From Primula veris (Eukaryota; Streptophyta; Magnoliopsida; Ericales; Primulaceae), in assembly GCA_963682055.1 (NCBI GenBank), contig OY821744.1, positions 5,496,835 to 5,560,834 of the forward strand: 64,000 nt of DNA, given 5' to 3'. Positions 1 to 10,659 of the stretch are shown in pieces; within the stretch, counting starts at the first letter, position 1, and the number at the start of each line of letters is the position of its first letter. The notes below the pieces were generated by a model. It was not told the DNA's origin and did no database searches. It saw nothing but the letters and a program-made list of their open reading frames with translations. The position numbers and the translations under genes were made by a program.

Positions 1-1
1 C

Positions 2-103
2 GATAGCACTTACCATGGAGCTGCAGATCAGATTCGTGGTTCCCTCTTGGATTTCAACCCTGCTCTTTGGGATTTACCAACATTCGAAAATGCTGCATCC
101 TAG
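2..103 (+). CDS. 3' end of an unidentified gene (left-truncated)
   Basis: The first 34 codons read open and end in TAG at 101-103. The visible tail is hydrophilic to mixed, with a segment reading LLDFNPALWDLP followed by TFENAAS and stop. I do not recognise the family. The frame is supported only by its openness and coding-like composition, and by the AT-rich, 3'UTR-like sequence that follows. The gene enters from the left edge, so its start, domains and length cannot be judged. Confidence 0.5.
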   Translation, partial: DSTYHGAADQIRGSLLDFNPALWDLPTFENAAS

Positions 104-748
104 AGAATACGTATTTTCTTCAGGCGATTTTAAAACAATTCAATTTTCATTGTTTCTCCATTTAAACAACTTTTGAATTTTCTCCTAGTTCAATCGAATC
201 AATCAAGCTGATTTTCGAGTCTAAAACAATGATCTAATTTATTGAAGGATATGCATTCTTTTGAGTTTTCACCTTAATCATTAAGCAACAATTGTTGGGG
301 AATCAATGGTCACATATAACTTAATGCTGAATAATAAAAAGGGAGATGAGCGGAACGAGCCCGAAAATCAACGTGGGCCAGTAACGATATATAGGCCAGC
401 TTGGATATGTTAGAGGAAGTTGATGAGTAATGGAAATTGTTAATATATGAAGTTTATGGTGACAATCCTTTAAATTTTCACTAATCATTATAATACAGTT
501 TTACTTGCTTTAAAATTATAATTCCCTACGAAAATATGTGTAATTTTGACCGACAATTTTTTCATATCTAGATTGTCGAAAAAAAATATTTTTATAAGTT
601 AAACACGTAGTTCATGGTTAGAACTATACAATGAAATTTCAATTTTTTCATTTCGAAAGATTTGAAATGGAAAATTTGATGGTCAAAATTACATGTATTT
701 TCGTATGAAATATTTGTTTAGGTACTGAGCGAGTGAGTAGATTTCTAA
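104..748. other. spacer with a degenerate Stowaway-like element
   Basis: There is no gene here. Around 526-706 two arms (CGAAAATATGTGTAATTTTGAC and, inverted, GTCAAAATTACATGTATTTTCG) form an inverted repeat. Further out, the right side ends near 741 in GAGCGAGTGAG followed by TA. This matches the layout and inner arm sequence of the Stowaway copies near 24.7 and 35.5 kb, so I read it as a decayed member of that family. The left terminus is not clear. Confidence 0.4.
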
Positions 749-875
749 TAAGTTGGGTCATGGAAGACGTGTTTTTTATCTTTTAAAATGGTACGTTCAT
801 TTATCTACGATCAAACCACAATCTTTCAATTTAATTTGTGTGTCTCTCTTGAGTGTTGATTGCCTACCATTGAAA
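749..875 (+). promoter_or_regulatory. duplicated upstream region of the LRR-RLK copies (copy A)
   Basis: The block starting with GGGTCATGGAAGACGTG and running to the ATG at 875 is nearly repeated at about 1880-1990 in front of the intact receptor-kinase gene. A shorter third copy lies at about 1697-1743. The upstream region was therefore duplicated with the coding sequence. Its promoter function is inferred from position only. Confidence 0.5.
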
Positions 876-1509
876 TGTGTTGCAAAACTTTATCACTGAT
901 TTTAGTGATGCTTCTAGTTCATGATTACACACTTTGTATAACCACTTCCACTTCACTACTTTCCAATATCACCGATCTACACTCTCTCCTTGCCTTCAGA
1001 GACGCTATCGAGTTTGATCCTCACTACGTTCTTGCGACTAACTGGACCACAAATACAAACTTTTGTAACTGGTACGGAGTTTCTTGCAGCAAACGCCGCC
1101 AAAGAGTTACCCGTCTTGTACTCAAGAACATGGGTCTCGTGGCCCTATTTCACCTCACATTGGTAACCTTTCTTTTCTGTCTGTGCTCGATCTTGGCACT
1201 AACAATTTCCACAGTCAATTGACAAACGAGTTAGGCCGCTTAAGTCGTTTAACCATTCTCATATTGGAAAGTAATAACATTACAGGGAAGATTCCGACGA
1301 GTTTATCCCTTTGCAGAAAGCTCCAATCGATTTCGTTAACTGAAAATCAGATCACTGGTCCATTATTCGAAAACATAACAACCTTACCTAGGCTCCGATT
1401 TCTTATACTTGGAAGCAACAATCTAACTGGTAAGATCCCGGTCCCCTTGGGTAACATGTCAACCTTACAAAAGTTAGGTCTTGATTACTATTGGATCGTG
1501 TTAAATTGA
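875..1509 (+). pseudogene. LRR receptor kinase copy, frameshifted and truncated after about six LRRs
   Basis: This is a close tandem paralogue of the gene at 1990-5051. The ATG at 875 opens a signal peptide and the same LRR N-terminal cap (CNWYGVSC). Near 1140 the sequence has one base fewer than the intact copy (GTGGCCC against GTGGGACC). This moves the frame and stops the first reading at 1222. The other frame continues the LRRs with intact NNxTGKIP-type repeats to a stop at 1509. Transmembrane and kinase parts are absent before the next copy's upstream region begins. A sequencing error would leave a short secreted LRR protein, but the missing kinase would remain. I call it a pseudogene, with a small chance that it is a decoy-like ectodomain. 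Confidence 0.75.
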
Positions 1510-1589
1510 CCGAAACTTAAATAGTTTCAGATTCCTTAATTAGTATATTTAAAGAAGTCCAATCTGAAATTTACCCTAAAATTTCTTGT

Positions 1590-1989
1590 AATTAAGTGTC
1601 ACAATCTTATCTCTTCAATCATATAGTAGACTCGACACTAAATTCCCAAATACTTTTAAAGTCAATTTTGGAAATTTTGAAAAAATTAGCAAGGTGCTAG
1701 GGTCATGGAATAAGTCAATGGTACGTTCATTTATCTTGTTTACAACAGCCAATGAAATTGTAATCCAAGTTTAACAATCTTATCTCTTGAATAATAGTGG
1801 ACTATTTTCTTCAATTCAGGTAATTAACTTAAGTCTATTGTGGAATGCTTGGAATTTGTCAAAAAAAATAACATAGTGGTTGGGTCATGGAAGACGTGTT
1901 TTTTATCTTTTAAAATGATACGTTCATTAATCTACAATCTTTCAACTTAATTTGTGTGTCTTTCTGAGTGTTCATTGCCTACCATTGAA
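1590..1989 (+). promoter_or_regulatory. tandemly repeated upstream region of the intact LRR-RLK
   Basis: Two diverged modules lie head to tail, at about 1590-1735 and 1755-1930. Each contains ACAATCTTATCTCTT, then a related middle part, then GGGTCATGGAA and a TACGTTCATT block. The second module leads into the ATG at 1990. These copies show that the duplication unit includes upstream DNA. Which elements act as a promoter is unknown. Confidence 0.45.
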
Positions 1990-4900
1990 ATGTGTTGTAA
2001 AACTCCATTACTAGTTTTAGTGATGCTTCTAGTTTATAATTATACACTTTGTATAACCACTTCCACTTCACTACCTTCCAATATCACCGACCTACACTCT
2101 CTCCTTGCCTTCAAAAACGCTATCGAGTTTGATCCTCACAACGTTCTTGCGACTAACTGGACCACAAATACAAACTTTTGTAACTGGTACGGAGTTTCTT
2201 GCAGCAAACGCCGCCAAAGAGTCACCCGTCTTGAACTCTTAGACATGGGTCTCGTGGGACCTATTTCACCTCACATTGGTAACCTTTCTTTTCTGACCAT
2301 GCTCAATCTTAAAGATAACAATTTCCACAGTCAATTGACAAACGAGTTAGGCCGCTTAAGTCGTTTAACCATTCTCTCATTGTATAGGAATAACATTACA
2401 GGGAAGATTCCGACGAATTTATCCCTTTGCAGAAAGCTCCGCGTGATTGATTTATCTAAAAATCAGATCACTGGTCCATTATTCGAAAACATAGCAACCT
2501 TACCTAGGCTCCGATTTCTTAGTTTTGCACGAAACAATTTAACTGGTAAGATCCTGGTCCCCTTAGGTAACATGTCAACCTTACAAATTATAGCTCTTCA
2601 CGACAACAAATTTCACGGCACAGTTCCGAACGAGGTGGCGCATCTATCAAGACTAACAGGACTTTATTTAGGGAGAAATTATCTAACTGGTACAGTACCC
2701 CCGTCCTTATTCAATATATCCTCGTTAGAGATACTGACACTCGCGCAAAATTCTTTTTCCGGAGATCTACCCAAAGATACCGGTCTCCAACTTCCTAACC
2801 TTAATAAACTCTCTATACGTGACAACGAACTCACCGGAAGTATTCCTACTCATTGGTACAATATGTCTAGGCTTACTCATTTAGCCATGGAAGGGAATAA
2901 CTTTACTGGAATACTTCCACCAGCACTGCCAACTTCTTTTCAATTCTTGTCAGCACATAGCTGCAACTTACAAGGTCAAATTCCTAAAGATATAGGTACA
3001 TTGAAAAATTTAACTTTCTTAGATCTTAGTGAGAACAGATTTAATGGCACCATTCCTCGAACGGTCAGAGGAATGGAAAGAATACAACAACTCTATATTA
3101 CCAATAACAATCTAGAAGGGACCATCCCGGAAGAGATCTGCTATTTGAGAAACTTGGGAACCCTTGATCTTGGACATAATAATTTTTCTGGTTCTATCCC
3201 TCATTGCATTGGAGAACTCAGTGGCATGCAGATATTAGACCTCGAGTCTAATCGCCTAAGCTCCAAGATACCTCAGAGCTTGTGGAGTCTTGAAAATCTC
3301 TTGGTTTTGAGCTTAGCATCAAACTTTTTGCACGGAGAACTTGGTCGAGATTTTACGGTAGTGACGTCTTTAAACTTCTTAAACTTGTCTGTGAACCAAC
3401 TATCAGGTAATATTCACGACTTTTCAAAATCTTCTACGAGCTTGGAAACTCTAGACTTCTCGTGGAACTCTTTTTCTGGTCCTATACCTGAGTCAGTCAA
3501 AAATTTGATCTCATTAATTAGGCTGAATATATCTAACAATAACCTATCTGGTCATATACCAAAGTCTCTTGAGGCGGTTACACACCTTAAGTACCTAGAC
3601 TTGTCTAATAATACGCTTTCAGGTGACGTTCCAATGGGAGGGCCTTTCGTGAATTTCACATCACAGTCTTTTAGGGGTAATCCAGAACTTTGTGGAGACC
3701 TCATTTCTAAACCATGCCCAAGTAAACGTTCACGAAAATCAAGAAAAAAACTCGCTTCTCTTGGTTATATTCTTCCAGTTATTGTAGTTGTATTGATCAT
3801 TGGCACTCTCTTGTTCGTCTATAGCAAACGCATTAGAAAAAACTTTATGCGAAATCCAGAAAAAAATTCACATGAGCAAAGAATGATTTCATATCACGAG
3901 CTCTCGGTTGCTACAAATAAATTTTCTGAGGCGAATGTTATTGGATCTGGAGGTTTCGGGAATGTATACAAGGGAACCCTCTCTAATGGGGAAATTGTAG
4001 CAGTGAAACTTTTAAATTTAACCGTTGATGGTTCTATGAAGAGTTTTGATGCCGAATGCAAAGTTTTACGAACTGTGCGGCATAGAAATCTTGTGAAAGT
4101 CATAAGTACATGTACAAACCCCGAGTTGAGGGCTCTGGTTTTGGAATACATTCCTAATGGGAGCCTAGAGAAGTGGTTGTATTCTCACAATTATTGTTTA
4201 AGTTTCTTCCAGAGAGTTAGCATCATGCTCGATGTTGCAGAAGCAATGGATTATCTTCATAAAGGCCAAATGGAGCCGGTGATACATTGCGACTTAAAGC
4301 CGAGTAATGTTCTCTTAGATGAAGATATGGTTGCCCATGTTTGTGATTTCGGTATCGCCAAGATATTGGCTGCAAACAAAACAGAAACTCAAACCATGAC
4401 CTTGGGTACTTTTGGCTACATTGCTCCAGGTAAAGAGAAAACCAGGCTAGCTAATATCTATTTAATTATGGAGATCGGAATTTTTCTACGACTTTGTCGT
4501 GATGATTTTATTAAATTTAATTTTTTTCCCACCATTGGTACATTATTCATTTAAACACACAAAAAATCGAAACAGTTTTGCAAACAAAATCTATTACGAA
4601 AAAGAAAAATGTTTTACACTTCTTAATCATGTAAGATTACTCTTATCTTTGAGGTGTATCTAAATTTAGTATAATATGTATAATGAGAGTGAATTCTAGT
4701 TCAGAGTATGGCGCAGAAGGAAGAGTGTCGACCAAGGGTGATGCATACAGTTACGGAATTATGTTGTTGGAAACTTTTACAAGAAAGAAACCTACTGAAG
4801 AAATGTTTTCGCCAGACTTAAGCTTTAGGCAATGGGTGAGCTCATCAGTTTCCGATGGAAATGTTATCGATGAAAACTTACGAAATGAAGATACTCAAGG

Positions 4901-5051
4901 AAGATCTGCAAATTCCTCGGAAAACATCTTTTTGGCCATACTAGAAATAGGATTGGGTTGCTCAAGAGATTCACCGGAAGAGAGGTTTGAGATCAAGGAT
5001 GTAGTGTCTAAGTTGAATAAAATCAAGCTCCAAATCCTCTCTTCTGATTAG
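1990..5051 (+). CDS. LRR receptor-like kinase, subfamily XII type (FLS2/EFR/Xa21-like), non-RD
   Basis: Exons are 1990-4429 and 4705-5051, giving 928 aa; the 275-bp intron is GT-AG and the phase fits. The start is the ATG at 1990; the in-frame extension to 1954 begins with GTG. In order: signal peptide, LRR N-cap with CNWYGVSC (about 28-70), about 20 LRRs of the plant LxxNxLxGxIP type, transmembrane helix (about 590-612) with basic residues after it, and a Ser/Thr kinase (about 640 to the end). GSGGFGNVYKG is the glycine loop and AVKLL carries the lysine. The catalytic loop reads HCDLKPSN, with Cys in place of Arg, and DFG is intact. Non-RD kinases of this subfamily are typically plasma-membrane immune receptors for microbial patterns. 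The ligand cannot be predicted. The intron falls in the activation segment, between GYIAP and EYG. Confidence 0.9.
4430..4704 (+). other. intron of the LRR-RLK gene
   Basis: The donor is CCAG|GTAAAG and the acceptor TTCAG|AGTATG. Joining them restores the conserved APEYG motif of the kinase activation segment. A single intron at this place is common in LRR-XII kinases. If it were retained, reading would run on to a stop at 4554 and remove the C-terminal kinase lobe. Confidence 0.85.
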
Positions 5052-5171
5052 TAGAGTATTGTCGATCTATGTAATTCTATAAGCAACTTTATGTTTTATT
5101 GCCGTCTTTCTCTGAGTAAAAATGTCGGTGCCGGTCCAAAGCTACACAACACCTTAGTCTGTACTAAAAAC

Positions 5172-5205
5172 AAGCGGCAAATCCTCTTTGATTAGTATAT
5201 TTGAA
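5172..5205 (+). pseudogene. relic of an LRR-RLK 3' end
   Basis: A short block here (AAGCGGCAAATCCTC, then TTTGATTAGTATA) resembles the last codons and stop of the intact gene at about 5026-5056 (AAGCTCCAAATCCTC, then CTGATTAGTAGA). It is probably the remnant of another tandem copy. It is short, so confidence is low. Confidence 0.35.
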
Positions 5206-5330
5206 GTTTCATTTTAATTCTGTTTTTGTTTCCCGTAATAGTTATGCCTATAATTTTTATGAACAACAAATTACAAAGATCCTCTAAACACGTTTTGGGA
5301 TTCATTTTGAACATTCTTTGTCCAACTAGG

Positions 5331-5511
5331 TAGGGCTAGGCGAAAAACCGGACCGATAATCGAACCGAAACCGAAAAACCGAAAAAACCCGGTCCGGTTC
5401 GGTCCAAAAAATAAAAAGACCGAAACCAAAAAAAATTGAACCGAAAAATATGCTCGGTTTTGGTTTCAGTTTTGCTAAAAACCGAACCGGACTGGACCGA
5501 ACCCAGCCCTA
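5331..5511. mobile_element. hAT-like MITE with perfect 8-bp TSD (CAACTAGG)
   Basis: The 181-bp element starts TAGGGCTAGG and ends CCAGCCCTA, so the termini are inverted copies. It is flanked on both sides by CAACTAGG (5323-5330 and 5512-5519). An 8-bp target duplication with TAGGGCT ends is typical of hAT elements. The interior is rich in CCGAACCG-type repeats on both arms and can fold as a hairpin. It encodes no protein. Confidence 0.85.
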
Positions 5512-5926
5512 CAACTAGGTATAGCTGAGTGCCTCCACAAATTTGTGCAAGTTGTCCAATAATTAAATTGAGAAAAGACTCGACTGTTGACTCATGACGA
5601 AGTCCATATAGACTATAGTCTACAAAATACATGTGGGTACAGTAGTTTAAAATGTATGACAGGAAAAGTAATGGTTTTACTCAATATCTTCTCGTTAAGG
5701 CGTCTGGGACTCATGACGTCGACCGCTCTTGTTCGGAGTCCCGTAATAGTTATGGCTAATTGGCTATAAAACTCAATAACTCATCATGGCAATGTAGTTA
5801 TTTATGTATCAGTTCATTTTTATCGCAATTTGTTATCAAATTTTTTTATCAATTTTTTTTTAAATTCAACTCCAAGCCTTTCTTCTCTTAAGTCTCTTCT
5901 CTACATGTAAATCATTAATTCTACAA

Positions 5927-6120
5927 ATGAAAACAACAATTTCACTGGCCTACAATCTCTCGTCGCCTTCAAAGACATGCACAAACTTTTGTAACTGGTA
6001 TGGTGTTTCTTGTAGCAAACGTCGACAAAGAGTCACCATTCTCAACCTCCCGAGCATGGGACTCGTTTTTCCAATCTCACCTCATGTCTGTAACCTCTCC
6101 TTCTTAACGAGTAATGACCC
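5927..6120 (+). pseudogene. relic of a third LRR-RLK copy (N-terminal LRR cap)
   Basis: A reading frame here repeats the LRR N-cap of the intact gene: [18 protein letters not shown], then the first LRR up to SPHVCNLSFL. Before and after this the similarity is lost. The signal peptide region is degraded, and no further LRRs or kinase follow. It is a broken paralogue, and part of the evidence that this locus has duplicated repeatedly. Confidence 0.75.
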
Positions 6121-6261
6121 TCGGTCTCTAAAACAATGGTTTTCAAGGTCAAGTAATAAAGCATGAAGAAAAACATGAATCAGAGCAAAAGGTTACCAAA
6201 AGTTAGTATCAGTTCATTTTTATCGCAATTGAGTACGGGAAAAAAGAGTAAAATTAAAAAA

Positions 6262-6345
6262 GAAGCGGTAGAAGGAGGGGTCGAACCACCGACCTTGTGG
6301 TTACATAATCAAATCCTAGATGTGAACCCAATTTTAGATGTTGTA
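6262..6345 (-). repeat. tRNA-like 3' half, probably a tRNA-derived repeat
   Basis: Read on the minus strand, about 6275-6290 contains GGTTCGACCCC, which fits the B box / T-arm of a tRNA. The flanking bases could form four of the five T-stem pairs. No convincing A box or complete cloverleaf lies upstream. I read it as a relic of a tRNA or tRNA-derived SINE, not a working tRNA gene. Confidence 0.3.
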
Positions 6346-8148
6346 ATCAAATCCTAGGGTGAACCCAATTCTATTTATTTTTGAAGCTTTATACTATTCC
6401 ACTAAAAAATTGCTCATGGGCTACAAAAAAACAGGTAAAGTGATTCGTGTATACAGTGAAGAGAGTTTTATAGCAACGAGTTACATATGAAGGCTTACAT
6501 ATTGGATAAACTAATTAACTTCTGTAAATTTGAAAGTATTTTCATTGTAAACTACTGTAGTTTAAGTATAGCTACTTGGTAATATTAAGTTAACCACCGA
6601 CTACCAAAGCTGAGAAGGATAACAAACTACACATATGATCTAGAAGTTCCGAAAATAGAAATTTATGGAAGTTTTAACGTGTCTGCAGGAAGAAATGATT
6701 AACTAGAGTAACTATAACAAAATTAATGAATTAAATAGAAACACAAACTTGAGTTTTTTTTTTTTTTTTAAAGGTAAACAAAAACTTGAGTTAAAAGGGG
6801 CTCATTCTCTACAGCAAAATTGAATAAGAAAAGGTTATCTACCCTGTAGAATCATTTATACAAAAGAACTAATTTTTTGTAGGTCTACAACTACAAATCC
6901 AAGTAGTTCCCAGAACTTTAAAAGTAGGCACAAGGGGCTAGTTTGGATACAATATTTAAGCAAATAAGTGGCTTACATGAGGCTGACATAAAAATCTGAG
7001 TTCACACGTTATATAGCTTAAAGTTTTTACTTTTTCAGGATATAAAAAAATGAGCCTTTAATCCAACCAAACAAACAGAATGCAACTTTAAAGCAGAAAA
7101 CAAAACAAGCAATCAGTTTCAAGTCAACCATTGACGAATGAGCCTTCCGTCAAGTAATTATTTGGCAATTAAGCCAGAAATATAGCTTCAGTTAGACTGA
7201 GAAAAAAGTTATTCCATCTTACTCAAACCTTCTAGCTTATTCAGGCACAAAAAACAGAAATAATTGGCTTAGTATTGCTAGAGAGGTTTAGAAAGCCAAA
7301 ATTTTGCATACTAAGAAGATGCAGCCAAACATAGAGACAGCCTCATTCTGATCAAAATTTATGAAAATTTAACTTTTTCCGATGTACTCTGATTAAAATA
7401 TTCAAAAATTAGCATTTCGGCACCTCCCCTCTAAAGTTTCCTGGTTCCGTCCCCGCATAAGTTAGCATAAACCAAACCATAACCAACAACTTAACAACCA
7501 AATCATCAAAACCTAATATGTATACAAGAACACAAAGAATATGAATTCATTAAAATGCAAAGATGACAAAATAGATACCTACCGATTCGGAGACCATATT
7601 CAGAGCAGATTTTCCTAAAGGAAAAATGCAGAACCTGCACCCAAACAAGGAACACTTAACATTTCAAATTTCACACACAAACATTATAAAAAAAAAAAAA
7701 AAAGGAGTTGAAATATACAATCCTCTGCCGTCGGCAAAGGCTTCCTCGGAGGGTTCTCTCCAATCATCATATCTACAAATACCCACATACATACATTTAT
7801 TATAATTCCAAAAAGAAAGAGATAAATATTTTTCGAGTGTAAAACTGGTTAACGGCCTTGTTTGGTCGCATCTTACAAGCTATAAGTACAAAAATATATT
7901 TTTTGATGGAATTCAAAATGCATACTTACTAGTTATTACTATACATAAGTTTGTTTGGTAAAAGTTTAGAAAAGTATAGCGAGAGTGGTGAAAAAGCCGT
8001 CGGTAACAGTGTATTATTGTTGAAAATTATACTTATTTGAAAAACGTATGATACCCTTTACTTAGAACTAAACTTATAAGTAAGCATACGTTTATCTCTT
8101 TGAAAACATAAATAAATGTAATTTTTCCAGTGTCAACTAAACATCATA
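6346..8148. other. gene-poor spacer
   Basis: No gene can be supported. The stretch holds short poly-A/T runs (about 6755 and 7690) and pieces of the dispersed family with TTTGGTTGCAGC-like ends (about 7315 and 7860). There are also two exon-like blocks on the minus strand, at about 7581-7639 and 7722-7773, that do not join in one frame. Confidence 0.5.
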
Positions 8149-8358
8149 CTCTCTCCGTCCCAATTTAATAGCAAGTTTGGAAATTTTGCAATGCGGAATT
8201 GGTACACTTTAAATGCCGGGAATTGTAAATTTCAAAAGTAATTCATATAGTTAATCATCTTAACTATGTGTGTAAGTATAACTTTTGAAATTTATAATTT
8301 CGGCATTTTAAGTGTACCAATTTCTCATTGCAAAATGTATAAAGTGGGACGGAGCGAG
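8149..8358. mobile_element. Stowaway-type MITE with TA target duplication
   Basis: The 210-bp element has ends CTCTCTCCGTCCC and, inverted, GGGACGGAGCGAG, flanked by TA on each side (8147-8148 and 8359-8360). This is the Stowaway (Tc1/mariner) end consensus. The arms are complementary well into the element (TTTGGAAATTTTGCAAT and TGGTACACTT blocks recur inverted), so it can fold into a long hairpin. It encodes no protein. Confidence 0.85.
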
Positions 8359-8800
8359 TATAATTTCGATACATATACATATATACATATAGAGAGAGAG
8401 ATACATCCAGCCGTAACGACGGTCAAATAAAAGGCGTTTTGTTGAATTATTGATTTTCATTTCTCTCTCTCTCTCCTTTTCTCTCTCTCTCTCTCTGTGG
8501 ATAGGAGAGAGAAACAGTAGTACAAAATCTATGTTTAACTAATCAACTCTTTGTACTTTTTTATGTTTTAATTAAATAACTAAATACACCCAATGTTTAT
8601 CAACTTTATTAAATTAGTCCCCTACATATTTTGTTTTTAGGATGGTTCAAAGTCTTTTCTCCATTTTCATCCTTACGTTTTGATATTTTGCCCAATAACA
8701 ATAAATTATCAAGATTCCAGTCACTATATCTCATACTTGGTGTCTATTTTTTGACTGGTGTTGATGTAACCGTACTTGCTATTTCATAGTGACATTAGCT
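8359..8800. repeat. spacer with CT/GA microsatellite
   Basis: A GA run (about 8391-8402) and a long interrupted CT run (about 8461-8498) lie in otherwise unannotated AT-rich DNA. No gene is seen. Confidence 0.6.
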
Positions 8801-9161
8801 TATGATGCACGGACACGAGTTCGTGTATCCGACACGACACGACACAGACACGTCAAAATAGAAAAATTCTAAAATGACGCTGCACTTAATAGAGTATAAA
8901 ATTATATTTTTCATGTGTCGGTCTACATTTTTATAAATCACTTTAGGTGGTTCTGATCTTAAAAAAAAGTTACAAACTAAACTAATTTTTATAGCTAGAC
9001 GTGTCTTGTTATTGTTGAACCGTGTCTGACACGTGTGTTCAAAATGGATAAAAGAAAAATCAAAACGGACACGCCAATATGTCGTGTCGCACACGCGATT
9101 TTCCGTGTCTAACGTATATCCAACTCTTCATGTTATTTTTCCAACGTGTTCGTGCATCATA
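8801..9161. mobile_element. TIR element with TATGATGCACGGACACG ends
   Basis: The left end TATGATGCACGGACACG recurs inverted at the right end as CGTGTTCGTGCATCATA, with one mismatch over 17 bp. Inner parts (GACACG repeats) are also partly inverted. No target duplication is visible and no transposase is encoded, so the superfamily is uncertain. It is probably a nonautonomous DNA element. Confidence 0.6.
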
Positions 9162-9394
9162 GAACACCCATCCCTCAATTGGATTAAAATGCATAAAGTG
9201 GAGACAAAATTGAAAAAAAATAAAGGTCGGAGACAAAAATGTTAAAATTCAATAAGTTTTGGTAGTAAACATTCACTTTTCTCAAGCTTTTTTTAGTTTT
9301 GAATAAAACCAAATCTTGGATCTTTTACTAGTTATAAAAAAAAAAAAGCAAAATTTGAGAAAACACCAAAAAGTGAATAAAACCATACAATAAA

Positions 9395-10460
9395 ATAAAT
9401 AAAGGATAAATTAACCAAACATATTACTTTTGAAACTAAATTACAAAAAACATACCCTTACAACTTTAACTATCAAAAACATAGCAAACAAATTTAATGT
9501 TTATTATTCTTTTCTTTTTCTATCTCTCATTTACTCTCTCTCCTTCCTTATTATCTCTCTCCTCCATTCTTTTCTCTCTCACCAATTATTCTATACATCT
9601 GTGTCTGATCTTAGTCTCCCTCCTTCATTGTTATTTATATCTTTCTTTTATATCCCATTCTATCTATCTTTCCTCTACCATCACGAAAACCCGCCACTAA
9701 CTACCGAACACCATCTAAATTATATAAACATCTATATACATATAAATAAATATATATACATACGTAATACACAAATATTACACTGGTTGATACCCCGTAA
9801 TATATGAAAAATATATGAAATTGGTGAGATTGAGACTATTGTAAAACTTGTGGGTTGAAGGAGGAGAATCCATATGCATAGTATTGAGAGAAATTCATAT
9901 GTAGGGTATGAAGTTTTAAAATTAGGGTATGAAGTTTTGAAATTAGGGTATGAAATTTTAAAATTAGGGTATGAAGTTTTGAAATTAGGGTATGGAGTTT
10001 TGAAATTAGGGTATGAAGTTTTAATATTAGGGTATGAAATTTTAAAATTAGGGTATGAAGTTTTGAAATTATGGTATGAAGTTTTGAAATTAGGGTATGA
10101 ACTCTTTTTTAGATATTTGATTGTGATTCATAACATTTAGGGTATGACATTTTAAAATTAGGGTATGACATTTTATAATTAGCATATGAATATTTTGTGA
10201 GTTTTTAGTCATTTTGAGAGAGAGATGGGTGATTAGCATGTGTTAGAAAAGATGTGCGATTATCGTGTGTTAGAGAGAGTGGTACGATCAGAGAGAGAGA
10301 GTTGCGGTTATATAGAGAGATGTTAGATTATGGTTTGATTAGAATTAGAAAAATAATAAGTACATATAGATATGTTTTTTGTAAGTTAAGTTTTAGGGGT
10401 ATGTTTTTGGTAATATAATAGAGTTAGGGTATGTTTTTGTTAATGATCCCTTTTATTCGT
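9395..10460. mobile_element. candidate TIR element enclosing a 21-bp minisatellite
   Basis: The outer parts look like diverged inverted copies. The left side has AAAGGATAAATTAACCAAACA and then ACAAAAAACATACCC. The right side, inverted, has AAAGGGATCATTAACAAAAACATACCC and AACATACCCC. A CT-rich left interior faces a GA-rich right interior, as expected for long inverted arms. Exact ends and target duplication are not clear. It could be a Mutator-like or MITE-type element, or two inverted fragments. Confidence 0.35.
9905..10110. repeat. 21-bp minisatellite (GGGTATGAAGTTTTGAAATTA), about ten units
   Basis: Units of 21 bp follow each other with few changes. Further diverged units lie to about 10190. 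Because the period is seven codons, the plus strand reads as an open heptad repeat (YEVLKLG). The openness follows from the period, so I do not call a protein here. Confidence 0.85.
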
Positions 10461-10659
10461 AACTAAAATCTAGTATTTTTTTATTTTATCAATGGAGAAT
10501 AGTAAAGATGGTGTATGTATAAAAGGGTCAATTACTCATGTTATCTTTGATTTCCAATACCCATCTCTTTTATTTTATTTTTCTGTTTTTATAATATAAA
10601 TCATTCTTTTATTGCAGTATCTCTAATGGGTAGTTAAAAAGTTTTTTTTTTCTACCATT

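Noticed and set aside
1954..1989. Upstream start for the intact receptor kinase
   Set aside because: The codon at 1954 is GTG. The ATG at 1990 begins a good signal peptide, shared with the neighbouring copy.
3894..4151. Minus-strand frame over the kinase domain
   Set aside because: Antisense shadow of a clearly coding exon.
9874..10140. 88-aa frame of YEVLKLG repeats
   Set aside because: The 21-bp minisatellite period keeps any stop-free frame open; nothing else suggests a gene.
9905..10170. CRISPR-like array
   Set aside because: The repeats are contiguous without unique spacers, in plant nuclear DNA.
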